DNA of 64,000 nucleotides from Reticulitermes speratus (Eukaryota; Arthropoda; Insecta; Blattodea; Rhinotermitidae). Below are positions 11,851 through 22,564 of this stretch, one piece after another (the stretch's first letter is position 1; every line of letters begins with the position of its first letter). The stretch spans positions 26,355,177 through 26,419,176 of the forward strand of contig JAJKFL010000007.1 of the NCBI GenBank assembly GCA_021186555.1, given 5' to 3'. Below the pieces are notes generated by a model. It worked only from the letters and a program-made list of their open reading frames with translations, did no database searches and had not been told where the DNA came from. Both the position numbers and the translations under genes were made by a program.

Positions 11851-12064
11851 GATTTGTTTACGAGTTCGTAGTGCTCAGTATGCGAACTTGTGCCCCTAAA
11901 ATTCGTGTGTACGTGCTATTGTTATTGTTCTTCTTCTTCATCGTTATAATCATCACTCCTTCTTTTGTTCTTCATCGTCATAATCACATAAATGTCTCCA
12001 GAAATACAACAACAAATGCACAAATCACTAAAAATGTGCAGTCAGCCCTTTATTACAGTCGAAA

Positions 12065-12104
12065 CCTACATATGTTTCGGCTCTCAATGAGCCATCATCA
12101 GGGG
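12065..12104 (-). ncRNA. hammerhead-ribozyme-like motif, left arm
   Basis: Minus strand: CUGAUGA box, one extra U, stem II GGCUC/GAGCC with AUUGA loop, GAA, then self-complementary ACAUAUGU and an A at the cleavage position. Stem I is only CC/GG. The core residues match the hammerhead consensus. The extra U and the weak stem I make activity uncertain. Confidence 0.45.
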
Positions 12105-12142
12105 CTGATGATGGCTCATGGAGAGCCGAAACATATGTAGGG
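12101..12142 (+). ncRNA. hammerhead-ribozyme-like motif, right arm
   Basis: Plus strand mirror of the preceding motif: CUGAUGA, U, GGCUC/GAGCC stem II with AUGGA loop, GAA, ACAUAUGU, A. The sequence 5' of the box is GGGG, which cannot pair with the GGG 3' of the cleavage position, so stem I is lost on this side. Confidence 0.4.
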
Positions 12143-12252
12143 TTCGACTATAATAAAGGGCTGACTGCACCTTTTTAGTGATTTGTGCATTTGTTGGTGT
12201 ATTTCTGGAATAATAAAAATGCACGGTGAATTAAGACTAAACATAAAAGTCT

Positions 12253-13070
12253 GTTAAAAACCTCACAAATAGAACCCACTTTGATTATAAAGATGACGAT
12301 GGTGATGATGATGATAACATGATAACATAAATAACAGCGTGAAGATAGTGTTATGTTTATTCCAAAAAATTTTGATAACATAGTACCTTTCGTGACAAAC
12401 AGTGTTTCACTTGTCCGTTACTTTCAGCTTATCTGTTAGTATACGCCAGAAAAGCACGTATAGATAGTCGCAAAATCACCCTCGCCTAAGGTAAATTTGA
12501 AATTAACATGCGTTCTAAACATTCTTTTACGAATTGTTTAATATCATCAGTACCTAAATAAATACTTACCAACAGTGTGCAAAGAAATGTAACGTTCTTA
12601 CGTGTTCTTTCACAAGTAAAGACGTAAGTATGGCGTGCAGATCTTTACAAAAGAAAAAGCAGGAGGAAGAAAGAAGGAAGTGTTGATGGACAACAAAGCC
12701 AGATAAAGCAGCGTAGATTGAGGAAAGAAAAGTATCGGATTTGGTAAGAAAAGAAATAAGGATCTCAGAGAAACAGGGAGGAGATTCTGTCTGGAAATAG
12801 GATCACCTCAGATCAAGTTAGTCGTCTGAATATTGTACTATAGAGACAGGGCTGTAATAGGCATTTAATTTTAAGAGCGCGCTCGAAACTGATATTAAGC
12901 AGGGCACTTATTAACAGTAAAACACTAAAAGCATTGGTTTATACACTATAAGCAGACACTCATATATTTTCCTACCTCAAGGAAACAAAACTAATTATTA
13001 CTACTTTAAAAAAAGGTTAAAACGCCTCTGTTAGCAATTACAGACAAAATTATATATATACATATTTATA
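12253..13070. other. no recognisable feature
   Basis: A GATGATGATGATAACATGAT simple patch lies near 12304-12330 and a purine-rich patch at 12645-12690. Otherwise unremarkable. Confidence 0.45.
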
Positions 13071-13082
13071 TATTTTGTTTCA

Positions 13083-13473
13083 ATGGCTTAACAGCCCCTT
13101 GGGGGCCTAGGCCGCCTCATTGTTCGAGGCTTCACGATCACACTTTAGACCCACCACATTCGGTAGGACTCCTCTGGACGAGGGACCAGCTCGTCGCAGA
13201 GACCTCTACCTGACAACACACAACACTTTCAAGAGCCAGACATCCATGCCTTCGGCGGGATTTTTTTTTTTTCCTGTCCGGGGTTTTTCCCCTTTGATCC
13301 ATTTTTGTACTGTTTAAATCCTTTCGTCCTTCATGTCACTTTACGTTCCATATTACCGTCCTTACAATAAACACAACACAAAAATCCATGCCCCCGGTGG
13401 GATTCGAACCCACGATCCCAGTAAGCGAGCGGCCGAAGACCCACGCCTTAGACCGCACGGCCACTGGGATCGG
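13083..13473 (-). mobile_element. SINE A, long form with one internal module
   Basis: Read on the minus strand: tRNA-like head with B box GGGTTCGAATCCC, GGGGGCATGG, then a ~120-bp module (a TTTGTGTTGTG-like start, a TGACATGAAGGACGAAAG block), ending in an A-run and followed again by TCCCGCCGAAGGCATGG and the standard body and tail. The head end is thus present twice, separated by the module. Frames encoded here come from the SINE, not a gene. Confidence 0.9.
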
Positions 13474-15560
13474 CAAAACTTATAATGCCATTTTTAATAA
13501 TTTTTTAAAATTGTTTAAATTTCTTTTACGTGACCGTGTTTCGCAGTAGATAAATTTTAAATTAAATCCTTGAGGATGGTTCCACTAAATAGAAGTATAC
13601 GTATTATTCCTAGTTCCAAAAATTAATTTTGTCCCTCCTTCATTAGCCGTCAGCGTCCAGTCGATCAGTGCCTTTGATCTTGTTGGACGTATCGTGCTAC
13701 GTCATAAACTTATTATTTTCGAGTTTTCTCTACCCCAAAACGTCCAGACCAGCTCTCACCCCAAAGTCTCAATTTCTTAAGTAACGGGTCTTGTTTGCAC
13801 TGTAACCTCTTTCTTCTGTTCCCTCCACTATATTCTGGCGTCACATTTCTTCTTCGTTAGATCCAAATTATAATATGCCTCTCTTATTTGGAATTCCATT
13901 ACGTCTCCTTATGTCAAAAAGCTGGAACTTATCCAACAGAAGTTATCACCTCCCTTTTTACTCATTTCTTTTCCCATTATAGCTACGTTCATATATTAGA
14001 TACTTTGAAATTGCTACCTTACGCGAAAGAAGTTGTCTCCAAGCACTGTCCTTTGTTAATGTTTACTTTGGTTTTAAATTTTTCCCCTCCCTTTTGGATG
14101 CTGTTGGTTTAAAATGTTATAATGGGTATCTCGGGCAGTGTTGTATGTTCATTGTTGGCTCTTCATGCAAACACTGTCCACCTGTTAGATGCTTAACAGC
14201 TGCTAATACTGTCTGTAAAGACACTGATACATTCAGAAAACAAAGTTCTTTTCCCCGTATTCACTAATGGTTTTGCCTTTTATTAAATCATCTTCATCTT
14301 GTATTTAGATGTATTCGTTATAATTACGTAAAATTCATTTTTTAATATCTTAACTTTGAATCTCAATTGAAATGAATTACATAGACTTGATTTTTTTTTT
14401 TTTTTTTTTTTTTGCTTCATTCTTGTCTTATTTTCCTTTGATTTTATATGTCGCACATGTGCTTTGTAAGTGGCCATTAGACTGTTGAGTCAGTAAATAA
14501 ACAACTAACCAAATAAATCTTCGTCACTGTTATTGTCATTACCATTATTGTTGTCTTCATCGCGTGAAAATTTAAATTCTTACGAGGTCCAAATTTCTTA
14601 CTTTTATTGAAGAGCAATTTAAAACTTCAGAACGCTGTGAAATCCATACAGACATAAATGTTCATACATTTTCTGAGGCTAAAATCTCTCTCACCTTCCT
14701 ACTGTTTCCACCTATCCGTCTTTTTTGCTAGGAAACCTTGGACAACGCGTCATGCTTCTTCCCATTTGTCAGTATCCCAGGACTCTTAACAAGCAACACC
14801 ACATTGCTGCTACATTCTACGGATCGCTTTCAGTAACTGCATTTCATGCCACAAGATCTTTCCCCTTCCCTTCTCATGGCCTTGCAATTTTCCCAACAAT
14901 GTCCTTGTCAGCTTAGAAAATGGCGCTATTGTATGCCTGCTCTATTCTACTCTGTCCTGTTATAAGTAACGGTGAAGAACCTTATATGTTCTGCGAAGTA
15001 CTGCGCATGCGTCAGCACTGAAAGCAGTAGTACCATTACGGTGGACGCTCTACTGTATCCAACACCACACACACGCAAAATATTTCTGTTCACAGTTCAC
15101 AAAATTTAGGGCAAAGCAGTGGGTGTACAAACTGAGTAAATGATGGACGTTGTAATTTCGCGTCTAAAGTTTTAAATCTTAATCTTAGCAACTCTGCTGT
15201 GAAATTTTGTATGCTGTGTCATCTTAGTACGTAAACTTAAATGCCCCACACAATCTGGTAGCAGTCACTCCTATCGTAGGTAATTATATAGGGCAACAAA
15301 TATAAATATCCTAAATTACAATAAGAAGCATGGACAAGTTTGCCTCTAGTGTTAATACAGGCCTAACCTAAACCTGATTTTATTAAACTTCATTTAACTA
15401 TTGCCTACTTTAACAAAATGTATCTATCATCCCCTAACAATAATTTTTCGTTAAGGGTAGGAAATCTGAGTAAAACAAAGAAGTGCAAGACCGATCCGTG
15501 AGTTCCTGACCTTAGCACAGTCCAAGGCCAACTTCATGCTGTGTCGTATGTTGCGTACTC
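13474..15560. other. AT-rich sequence, no gene seen
   Basis: A run of 23 T lies at 14391-14413, with AT-rich flanks. Frames at 13888-14112 and 14725-14916 lack recognisable motifs. CTGCGCATGCGTCAGCAC at 15000-15017 is a local GC island only. Confidence 0.45.
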
Positions 15561-15570
15561 TACTCACGGT

Positions 15571-15848
15571 GTGGGCCGGGATAGCGACTCGCTACGAGCT
15601 CGACGGTCCGGGGATCGAATCCCGGTGGGAGCGAGATTTTCAGCACCCGTCCAGACCGGCCCTGGGGCCTACCCGGCCTCCTGTACAATGGGTACCGGGT
15701 CATTCCCGGGGGTGAAACGGCCGGGGCGTGGCGTTTACCATCCACCCCATCTAGCGCCGAGGTTAGGGAAAGAGTAGAGCTATACCTCTACTCCCCCTCT
15801 GGGCCTTAATGGCCTGTTCTAGGGAGAACTTTACCTTTACCTTTACCT
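15571..15848 (+). mobile_element. SINE family B, full copy
   Basis: Starts GTGGGCCGGGATAGCGACTC, B-box-like GGGGATCGAATCCCGG, body CCAGACCGGCCCTGGGGCC, GAAACGGCCGGGGCGTGG and CTCTGGGCCTTAATGG, ending in three TTTACC units. A perfect 10-bp duplication TACTCACGGT (15561-15570 and 15849-15858) marks the insertion. It is the best copy of family B in the window. Confidence 0.93.
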
Positions 15849-16039
15849 TACTCACGGTATTAGCCACACTTGTTTATCTTGCCTATATAACGACTTTCAA
15901 ACCTTTCAAGACTGAGTGAGTACTTTTTCTACCCAATGCTTCCCGATTTCCGAAAGAACTTTGCTTTTTGGAAGGTTCCCAGGTTTCGCCCTTTTGTCCT
16001 GCTTGTAGGAGCAACATGTATATGAAGATGGGTGTGGAG

Positions 16040-16100
16040 CATTTGTGTAATGATACTGACAGGGGAAAAACCGAAGCCTTAGGAAAGAAAACCTGTCCCA
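16040..16100 (-). mobile_element. SINE family C fragment
   Basis: CTGACAGGGGAAAAACCGAA and AACCTGTCCCAGTTAG correspond to the body of SINE C on the minus strand (compare 22166-22210). Head and tail are missing. Confidence 0.65.
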
Positions 16101-16323
16101 GTTAGACTAACCTGACACAGTCAAAAGTTTATTTCGTATCGGGCAATAAACACTTTTCCTCTTGCTTATAAAAACTAGAGAGTTAATACTGTGTAGGGAA
16201 ATAATGGCTGTTTTAGAGTCATATAAATCACGCACACTGTGAGGGCAAAATGGAGAACTTATTAATATTACACTGGGTGGTGAGTACAACACTAGGCCTT
16301 AAAGGGTTAGAGTTCTCGTAGCT

Positions 16324-16420
16324 GTGAATGTGAAGATTATGGCCATCTGGGATGATATGCCACGTAGTTTTGTAGACAGGTACAAATGTTTCGGAGGAAC
16401 CCGTTACCGTACTGCTACTC
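16324..16420 (+). mobile_element. possible interspersed repeat (VDRYKCFGGT peptide)
   Basis: The plus frame from 16324 reads MAIWDDMPRSFVDRYKCFGG. The DNA block GTTTCGGAGGAAC is shared with 3655-3870. The frame stays open to 16635, but the later part shows no recognisable domain. I recall similar peptides from insect repeat-derived ORFs, so a host gene is unlikely. Confidence 0.35.
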
Positions 16421-16715
16421 CGAATATATATACAAAACTCTTCTTGGATGGAAGCGGTATTAGTACCAGATATTATCATGTAATTGGTCTGGAGGGAGTG
16501 AGGAAAGCAATGTTAGATTTCTTTCAGGAAATCCGGTTTCCCTGTCAAGATAGAAGTCACTCATTTTTTAGCTACAAAGTCACCAGTTTCAGAGCTGAAC
16601 CAGCTGGATGGAAGATCGACACATTTCTACGATGACTTTATAAAACCTTCGATAAAGCTGGGGTTCAAATTCCTACTTCTACCCAAAATGGAGGGGTTTA
16701 TAGTAGCTTAAATGC

Positions 16716-16925
16716 CTTCACGACCATACGGTGCACCGAGATCGGCGGCATGAGGAAAATGAAATGTCCGTACAGTGCACCGATGCCGGCAGTACGTGAG
16801 GCGTTAAAGGTCCGCCTTCTGCGACCAGGCCGGCAGCATGTCAAGAATTAAAGGTCCGCACAGTACACCGAGTCCGGCGGGACGTGAGGAATTAAAGGTC
16901 CGTACATTGTACTGACCTCGGCAGT
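16716..16925. repeat. GC-rich imperfect tandem repeat, about 4 units
   Basis: Units of roughly 50-60 bp contain GGTCCG(T/C)ACAGT(G/A)CACCGA followed by a CCGGC(A/G)G(C/T)A word and GAATTAAA. A related scrap lies near 10322-10395. GC content is clearly above the surroundings. Confidence 0.75.
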
Positions 16926-16929
16926 GAAA

Positions 16930-17738
16930 GGCTAATTAGCAGTTCATCTACATTTACATATAACAATGGATATATAAATACAAATATTGAGAAGACAAGA
17001 AATGAGAAGAGAATTTTGGTACGAGACCAAGTAGAAGACAGGAGAAAAGAGGATATTGAACAGCCCTCAACTAGACACAAACATGAAGCATCCTAATGTA
17101 CCTGCCATCCTCATACCTGAAATACGTTCAGGAATTGCGTTTGTACCGTAGGGTCAGGGGGCGTGATAACAGAAATTAAACCTCAATTTGAGTTCTTACG
17201 AAACTATGATCACATGTAATAAAATACAGAAATGTTCATCATTAAGCGTAAATTTCGCTACGCTACGCACTGCTTTGTTAGCCTAATTCACGTCTAAAGC
17301 CTGCTAACTCGCTAACATTTCTCTCGGCAGGAATTTACGTGAGGTTGTGTTCTGTTGTTTTAATATAAATAATACATGTGGATGCGGTAGTGTCTGCTGG
17401 CGCCGTGATTGATGGTGCTCTACGCGTACAGCTCCTGTGAGTACAGTCGCAGGGCTGCCACATTTGCAACAGGCACAGAAAGCAAATCACTTAACAAACC
17501 CCAATTATAACCCCTATTTATATTTTAAAATTCTTCGCTAAGAACTTCCAGTTTTTCTCGACCAAGTGACGAATTGCAGTACCTGATGACTCATGCAATA
17601 AATGATTTGAAACTTACTGATCGAATTACTGAATAACTAATTAACTACGCAAAATTGACTGAATAAAGAAGGTAAAATAACTTAAGAATTCGCTAGTTTA
17701 TTCCTTAACTAAATGGCTATATTGAGGCCAAAGAAATA
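16930..17738. other. no recognisable feature
   Basis: No repeat structure or coding signal detected. Confidence 0.4.
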
Positions 17739-17739
17739 G

Positions 17740-17905
17740 CTCACTTTTATGAAGCCCCTCCATATGCACTTAGAGCTGCTACACTTTCGGAAGACCGAGA
17801 AGGATTGTAGGAGGATAATGTTAAAATGAATCTCATAGGAACAGATTTCGAAGATGGGAAGTAGAAGAACTAATTCAGGTGCTTTCTCAGTAGCGGGTTT
17901 TGGGG
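17740..17905 (+). pseudogene. non-LTR retrotransposon RT C-terminal fragment
   Basis: The block AGGAGGATAATGTTAAAATG at 17809-17828 is the sense-strand WEDNIKMD-coding signature of the LINE family, with degraded flanks. No open frame. Confidence 0.55.
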
Positions 17906-18059
17906 TTATGCTACCCAACTTCCTTTTCGAAGAGAGACGTATTTAGAAACTGGTACACTAAGTACTGAAAGTAGCACAAGTTACATTATTACGATCCTTA
18001 CAGACATGAGAGTTAATCACGGATCATATACTGTCATGGACAATAGACATTTCCCTCTA

Positions 18060-18235
18060 TCACAAGGTCCAGACAAGCTCTGGGATCCATCCAGCCTCCT
18101 ATTCAAGGGGTACCGAGCTTACTTACTCAGGGTCGAGGCCACCGGGGCGTCAGGGTAACCACTCACATTTTTCCGATGCCAAAATTAAGCTACGCCACCA
18201 CTCCACATCTTCCTTCATGACGTGAATAGGGACAA
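18060..18235 (+). mobile_element. SINE family B body, diverged, head missing
   Basis: CCAGCCTCCTATTCAAGGGG, GGTACCGAG, CACCGGGGCGTCAGGGTAAC and CCACTCACATTTTTCCGATG follow the order of family B downstream of the tRNA-like head. The head itself is not recognisable. Confidence 0.7.
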
Positions 18236-18508
18236 ATTAATTTTTTACTTTAACTTCACAGACATCAGAGAATTTGTCCATATGTATTATATCTGAAATT
18301 TAACAGGACGAAATGAAAATGCAGTCGAGCTCGGTTATAACTACATCGGTTAATGCGACACCCGTCTATAGCGTCAGATATTCTGTGGTACCGATTAATT
18401 CCTCACTGTTAACCGTAACGTTACACTCCTCGGTTAGAACAACACTCGTTTATAAAGACACAAAATATTTAGTCCCTTTCATTATGTTATAACCGATTTC
18501 GACTCTGT

Positions 18509-18513
18509 ATATA

Positions 18514-18545
<32 letters not shown>

Positions 18546-18546
18546 C
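18509..18546. repeat. (TA)n microsatellite
   Basis: Alternating TA with one TACATA interruption. Confidence 0.9.
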
Positions 18547-18669
18547 AATGTATGCAAACAATATCAAAGCAGACGTACAACTGTACAATCTTTCGGCCTA
18601 AATATTGAGTCTCCGAAGAAAAGGTAGAGAGTACAACTACCTAAGCCTTCAGTAATCAACTAAACTAAA

Positions 18670-18926
18670 CACCGCATTTATTTTTTGTAACGCAACAGCC
18701 CAACTCGGCCTCATTGGTGAGGTTTCTAGATCACATACAATCAGACACACCCGGTACTACTCCTCTGAACGAGTTGTAAGCTCGTCGCAGATGCCGCCAC
18801 CTTTCCAACATACAACAAACAAAATAAACAAGTATCCATGCACTCAGCGGGATTCGAACCCGCAATCCCCTCAGTCGAGCGGCTGCAGACTTACGGTTTA
18901 GATGGCACGTCCACTGGAATCGGCTC
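18670..18926 (-). mobile_element. SINE A-like, old copy
   Basis: Minus strand head with CCGATTCCAGTGGACGTGCC and B box GCGGGTTCGAATCCCGC, then a body with TTGTTTATTTTGTTTGTTG and CGACGAGCTTACAACTCG, ending near TTGGGCTGTTGCG. It is more substituted than the 4669 and 6837 copies and closer in the body to the 10829/63383 subfamily. Confidence 0.85.
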
Positions 18927-19395
18927 CCAATAACGCATATTTCGTGATAATGAACCTTAAGAGGTCTATGCAGAGCGACTTCTAGATTACAAGATCCTTA
19001 ACCCTGCGTAAAGAAATTTTTCCGAATATAAATACTCCATTGTATGAATATCTCTTCAAATAGCTATCGCCACTCTGCCATTACATATCTAGAATATGCA
19101 ATGTATAAGTTTAAAAAATGTACAGTTGTCCCTGTAATAAAGACATCATGCACTATGACTGACATGGGGATGTGGTATTACAGCTCCACAAATTCTTAAT
19201 GTCGGCGCTAGATGGAGATGAGTGGTCACTTACACGCCACAGGTGTCTTACGCTGGGGGCTGGTTGGGCGAAAGAACTCGTCTGGACGAATGGTAGACAA
19301 GAACACTTCCTTGAACTTCCCAAAAATCGAAATACTATTTCTCATCCAATTCAATATAGTCTTCTCGGGCGCTCAGCCGCGTTAACTCGTTTAAA

Positions 19396-19436
19396 TACAA
19401 CGTTTCGGGGACTGACTTCTTCCCCATCCTCAGGCA
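19396..19436 (-). ncRNA. hammerhead-like motif, left arm
   Basis: CUGAGGA box, extra U, stem II GGGGA/UCCCC, GAA, self-complementary ACGU, U at the cleavage position. Stem I is C-G, G-U, U-A. All core residues agree with the consensus CUGANGA/GAA. Confidence 0.45.
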
Positions 19437-19455
19437 AAACTGATTTAAATAAGTT

Positions 19456-19498
19456 TTGCCTGAGGATGGGGACGGAGTCAGTCCCCGAAACGTTGTAT
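19456..19498 (+). ncRNA. hammerhead-like motif, right arm
   Basis: CUGAGGA, extra U, a stronger stem II GGGGAC/GUCCCC, GAA, ACGU, U. The same short stem I as the left arm. The stem II differences between the arms are partly compensating, so the fold may have been kept. Confidence 0.48.
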
Positions 19499-19586
19499 TT
19501 AAACGAGTTAAGGCGGCTGAGCGCCCGAGAAGACTATATTGAATCATGTCGCCGCGAAAGTTTTAAAACTTTGAACTATTTCTCAT

Positions 19587-20312
19587 TCTTCCACTCTGTT
19601 CATGCCAATAATCATACGACTCGAAATTGATAGCTTCAAAATCATGCATTTTATACTTCTATTTATCTTAAATGGCTTTTCATCTGGTGACCGAGAAACA
19701 ACATGGTGTATTCCTTTAACATCGAGATAAACTTTATGGCCGCCAGTCTACGGTTATGTGTATAGCTGGAAACTTCCAATATCGCTCGTAGAGGAGGAAA
19801 TGCCCACTCACACGTAATGCTTGGTCTGAACTTCTTATTTCTTATGCTGGATAAATGTAGTTCTCTTAGGCGAAGGAGTGTGCGGTACTAAATGGTCTCC
19901 AGAGAGAAGGAAGGTAATTGAGAGAAAATACATTGACACGTTCCAGCACGACCTAAAGCATAACCTTACAAGCAATAAGTTTCTTTGCGCCCATGAACCA
20001 TAGCATTTCCGTTCTAAATTTTCTATCTCGGAGAGCCAGTAGTAAAAGAGTAATGATGACGTGAATTTTTTGTACCGTTTGGTAACTCCGAATTATTTAC
20101 CGAAGAACAGTCTGATCTAAAAGCATCTTAATCCCCTTTGTGATACGTTACACAGTAAAGTCTCACCATTCTACTTTACTCCTGTGAAGGAGGTAATAAA
20201 GTTGCAGGTTCTATACAAAAAAGGCGGAATTTGTTGACCAAGTTAGGGAAATATCACTTCCCAAACACGACCTTGGATCGAGGATTGACATTGTCTATTT
20301 ATCTATTCTTTC
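19587..20312. other. no recognisable feature
   Basis: No repeat or coding signal detected. Confidence 0.4.
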
Positions 20313-20314
20313 CC

Positions 20315-20585
20315 AGCCGGAGTAGCTCAGTCGGTAGTGAATTGGCTAAAGACTTACATCCGAGGAACTGCGGTTCGATTTCCGAGCATTCTCTTTACTC
20401 CGAAGCGCCCAGACAGACTCTGGTGTCCACCAATGGGCAAGGAAGGCCCTTTCCTCGGCGGTAGAGCAGCCGGGACGCGAAACTGACCAATCACCACCAT
20501 CTAATACCGAGGTTAAGAATGAGTCGAGCTATATTCCCACTAACCTACTACGTATATATCTTCATGAAGTTCACAGGGGCAAATT
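20315..20585 (+). mobile_element. SINE family B relative with clear tRNA-like head
   Basis: Head CCGGAGTAGCTCAGTCGGTA is a textbook A box (TAGCTCAGTCGGT). GCGGTTCGATTTCCG is the B box. The body has CCAGACAGACTCTGGTGTCC, CAATGGGCAAGG and ACCAATCACCACCATCTAAT, parallel to family B. A real tRNA is unlikely because the head continues into the SINE body with no acceptor stem closing before it. Confidence 0.78.
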
Positions 20586-20639
20586 TTGTGTTGTATGTAC
20601 CTTGCACTTTATCGTGAGCTTTAGTCAAAACCAACAAAT

Positions 20640-20780
20640 GCGCACGACAATTAACAAGTATAAAATGTATTTACAACCCCTACATACGTTTCGGCAAATA
20701 AATTTCCATCCTCACGGGGTATTTATCGAAGAATTACAAGTGCATGCTGTACGTACTTGTAATTCTTTGATAAATAACAG
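20640..20780 (-). mobile_element. Penelope-like remnant with hammerhead-like motif
   Basis: Shares ACAACCCCTACATACGTTTC with the 36514-36751 element. Next to it, 22-bp arms TATTTATCGAAGAATTACAA and its complement (20719-20777) form a small palindrome. Outer ends and TSD are not clear. Confidence 0.6.
20677..20719 (-). ncRNA. hammerhead-like motif with one core change
   Basis: Stem I CCCC/GGGG, box GUGAGGA (consensus C changed to G), extra U, irregular stem II GG..AAU / UUU.CC, GAA, ACGUAUGU, A. The lost C3 would be expected to block cleavage. Confidence 0.4.
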
Positions 20781-21184
20781 AACAGGTTACACATCCGGAG
20801 GATCAAGAATGATATATTGAAGGAACTTGTTCCACTTTAAGACACAGTATTCAAGAATTTCAGTAAAGTTAAATGACGCGCGGTTTTAAAATCGACTCTG
20901 TAATCTCCCACGTACGAAGTCGTAACAAGGAACGTTACAGGTCCCGATGCCAGCTCTCATGACTGAGGAACAAAGTTGCTTCCTCAGAACCTCCAGACAA
21001 CTGCTCAGAATAATCTCACACCCAGCGCTGTAGAACCTGTGAAAATCGCGAAACTATTACATGAACAGCTGACAAAAAGTCGCTGTACATTTCTCGAATC
21101 TAATTATCTTTATTTCTTCGCAACGTTACAGTATATGGACGTCATTTTATGGTATTTAACACAATAAAATATAAAATTTTCCTT

Positions 21185-21400
21185 GTGCAAGCCACGAAGT
21201 CATATGGTAAAGTGGAAGTATAGCTCCCGTCGTTCTTAACTTCGGCTATAAATGGCTTTGGGGTCCATTCAGCCTCCTACTCAGTGGGTACTGTGGTCTC
21301 TATCCCCAGGAATAAAGCGACACAGGCATACGGCTAAACACTCACCTATATATAATGCCGAGATTAAGAATGAATGCGCTATACTCTTCTCTTCCACCTG
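21185..21400 (+). mobile_element. SINE family B body, diverged
   Basis: GGGGTCCATTCAGCCTCCTA, CTCAGTGGGTACTGTGG, GAATAAAGCGACACAGG and AATGCCGAGATTAAGAATGA follow family B order. The head is missing or unrecognisable. Confidence 0.68.
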
Positions 21401-21997
21401 CATTCATAGCATGCATATGGACAATATTACATCTATATGGAGTATTTAAATATCGAACACCATAAGGTAAAATTTAGTTGAAAGGAATACGAAGGATTGT
21501 TGGCAAGCAATAGATTTGACTGTTTTCCTCTGTTTTAATGTCGTACTGCTTTTAGATGAGAGGAAAGTGGAGCCAAGAGTGAAAACAAGTGTTAGTTCAC
21601 TCTTGCTCTCAGCGGATAAATTACCACTCGAAAATGATGTGGCCAATAGCAAACAGTCTTACATCCATTCCCTCGTCGCTTCCGTGTCAATCAGTCGTTA
21701 CGTAAAGTCTGTCCACCTATCAGGTTGGGATGCCTAACCCTCGCTAATCTGCACTAACCCCTCTTGTACCTTAATGCATACTGTTACTTTCTTAAGGCTG
21801 AAGTGACTATGTGGATGCTGTTTTCATACATTAAAATTTAGCGTAAGCGGATATAGCTCATTCAGGTCTGCCAGTTGCAAAATTCTCGTTAAGCTGTCTT
21901 ATGAGGATTAGATGTGTGAGACATGTAGCAGGCACGGGAAAATATATAAATACTCTAGTCGAAAGAAAATATATGAAAATGTAAGCTAGAACTAGGC

Positions 21998-22552
21998 CGT
22001 GCCATGGGCTTAGGCGGTTTTTTTTTTGCGTGGTGAAGGGCCCCGCAGCAGATGTTACGGACGCACCTCAGCCTGAAGGCTTCTTGTGCAACCCCTGTGA
22101 TGAAGATGAGCAGTTTTTTTTTTTACCAAGTTTTACAATTAATGGAGCACCAGTGGAATGAAATTGACAGGGGAAAACCGAAGTACTTGGGGAAAAACCT
22201 GTCCCAGTGCCACTTTGTCCACCACAAATCTCACATGGACTGACCCGGGATCGAGCTCAGGCGGTTAGTCGCCGGCCTCCCACCGCGGAAGCCCGGGTTC
22301 GATCCCGGGTCAGTCCATGTGGGATTTGTGGTGGACAAAGTGGCACTAGGACAGGTGTTTCCCCAAGTACTTCTGTTTTCCCCTGTCAGTTTCATTCCAC
22401 CGGTGCTCCATTAATTGTAAAACTTGGTAAAAAAAACTGAAAAAATAAAAAAAATCATCTTTCTCTTAATCTTCGTCACAGGATTGCACAATAAGCCTTA
22501 AGGCTGCGATGCGTCCGTAGCTTCTGCTGCGGGGCCCTTCTCAAAAAAAAAG
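21998..22552. mobile_element. head-to-head inverted pair of SINE C
   Basis: A short plus-strand SINE C start (GTGCCATGGGCTTAGGCGG) runs into a T-run and a complete minus-strand copy reaching about 22250. It shares its head with a complete plus-strand copy to about 22552. The arms pair over roughly 230 bp each. The central head GGTTAGTCGCCGGCCTCCCA with GGGTTCGATCCCGGG is the promoter region. An 11-bp repeat (TAGAACTAGGC 21987-21997, TAGAACTGGGC 22553-22563) flanks the whole, suggesting one insertion event. Confidence 0.85.
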
Positions 22553-22564
22553 TAGAACTGGGCT

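Larger units (their letters stand above)
11998..12240 (+). mobile_element. palindromic Penelope-like element with hammerhead-like arms
   Basis: Two ~104-bp arms pair across 11997-12209, centred near 12103. A tail, AATAAAAATGCACGGTGAAT, follows the right arm; a related tail (core AAAATGTACGGTG) ends other elements of the window. A 12-bp direct repeat with one mismatch, ACATAAATGTCT (11986-11997) and ACATAAAAGTCT (12241-12252), bounds it as target-site duplication. Each arm carries a CUGAUGA...GAAAC hammerhead-like core. No protein is encoded. Confidence 0.8.
19346..19574 (+). mobile_element. palindromic hammerhead-arm element with TSD
   Basis: Inverted arms (TCAATATAGTCTTCTCGGGC outward, GCCTGAGGATGGGG inward) pair around about 19443. 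A 12-bp perfect direct repeat ACTATTTCTCAT at 19334-19345 and 19575-19586 bounds it. A ~28-bp tail (ATCATGTCGCCGCGAAAG) lies only at the right end, as in the 12.0-kb element. Open frames on both strands here (19172-19630) share peptides only because the DNA is palindromic. Confidence 0.82.

Noticed and set aside
19172..19630. A 152-codon plus frame and a similar minus frame sharing peptides
   Set aside because: The shared peptides come from the DNA palindrome of the element at 19346-19574.
20315..20390. Possible genuine tRNA gene
   Set aside because: Good A and B boxes, but no closed acceptor stem and a SINE body follows directly. The same applies to the other tRNA-like heads.
20912..20925. 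AAGTCGTAACAAGG, identical to a conserved small-subunit rRNA 3' site; CCTGGTTGATCC near 8780 resembles the rRNA 5' end
   Set aside because: Flanking bases do not continue as rRNA at either place and the two sites are 12 kb apart; treated as chance short matches.
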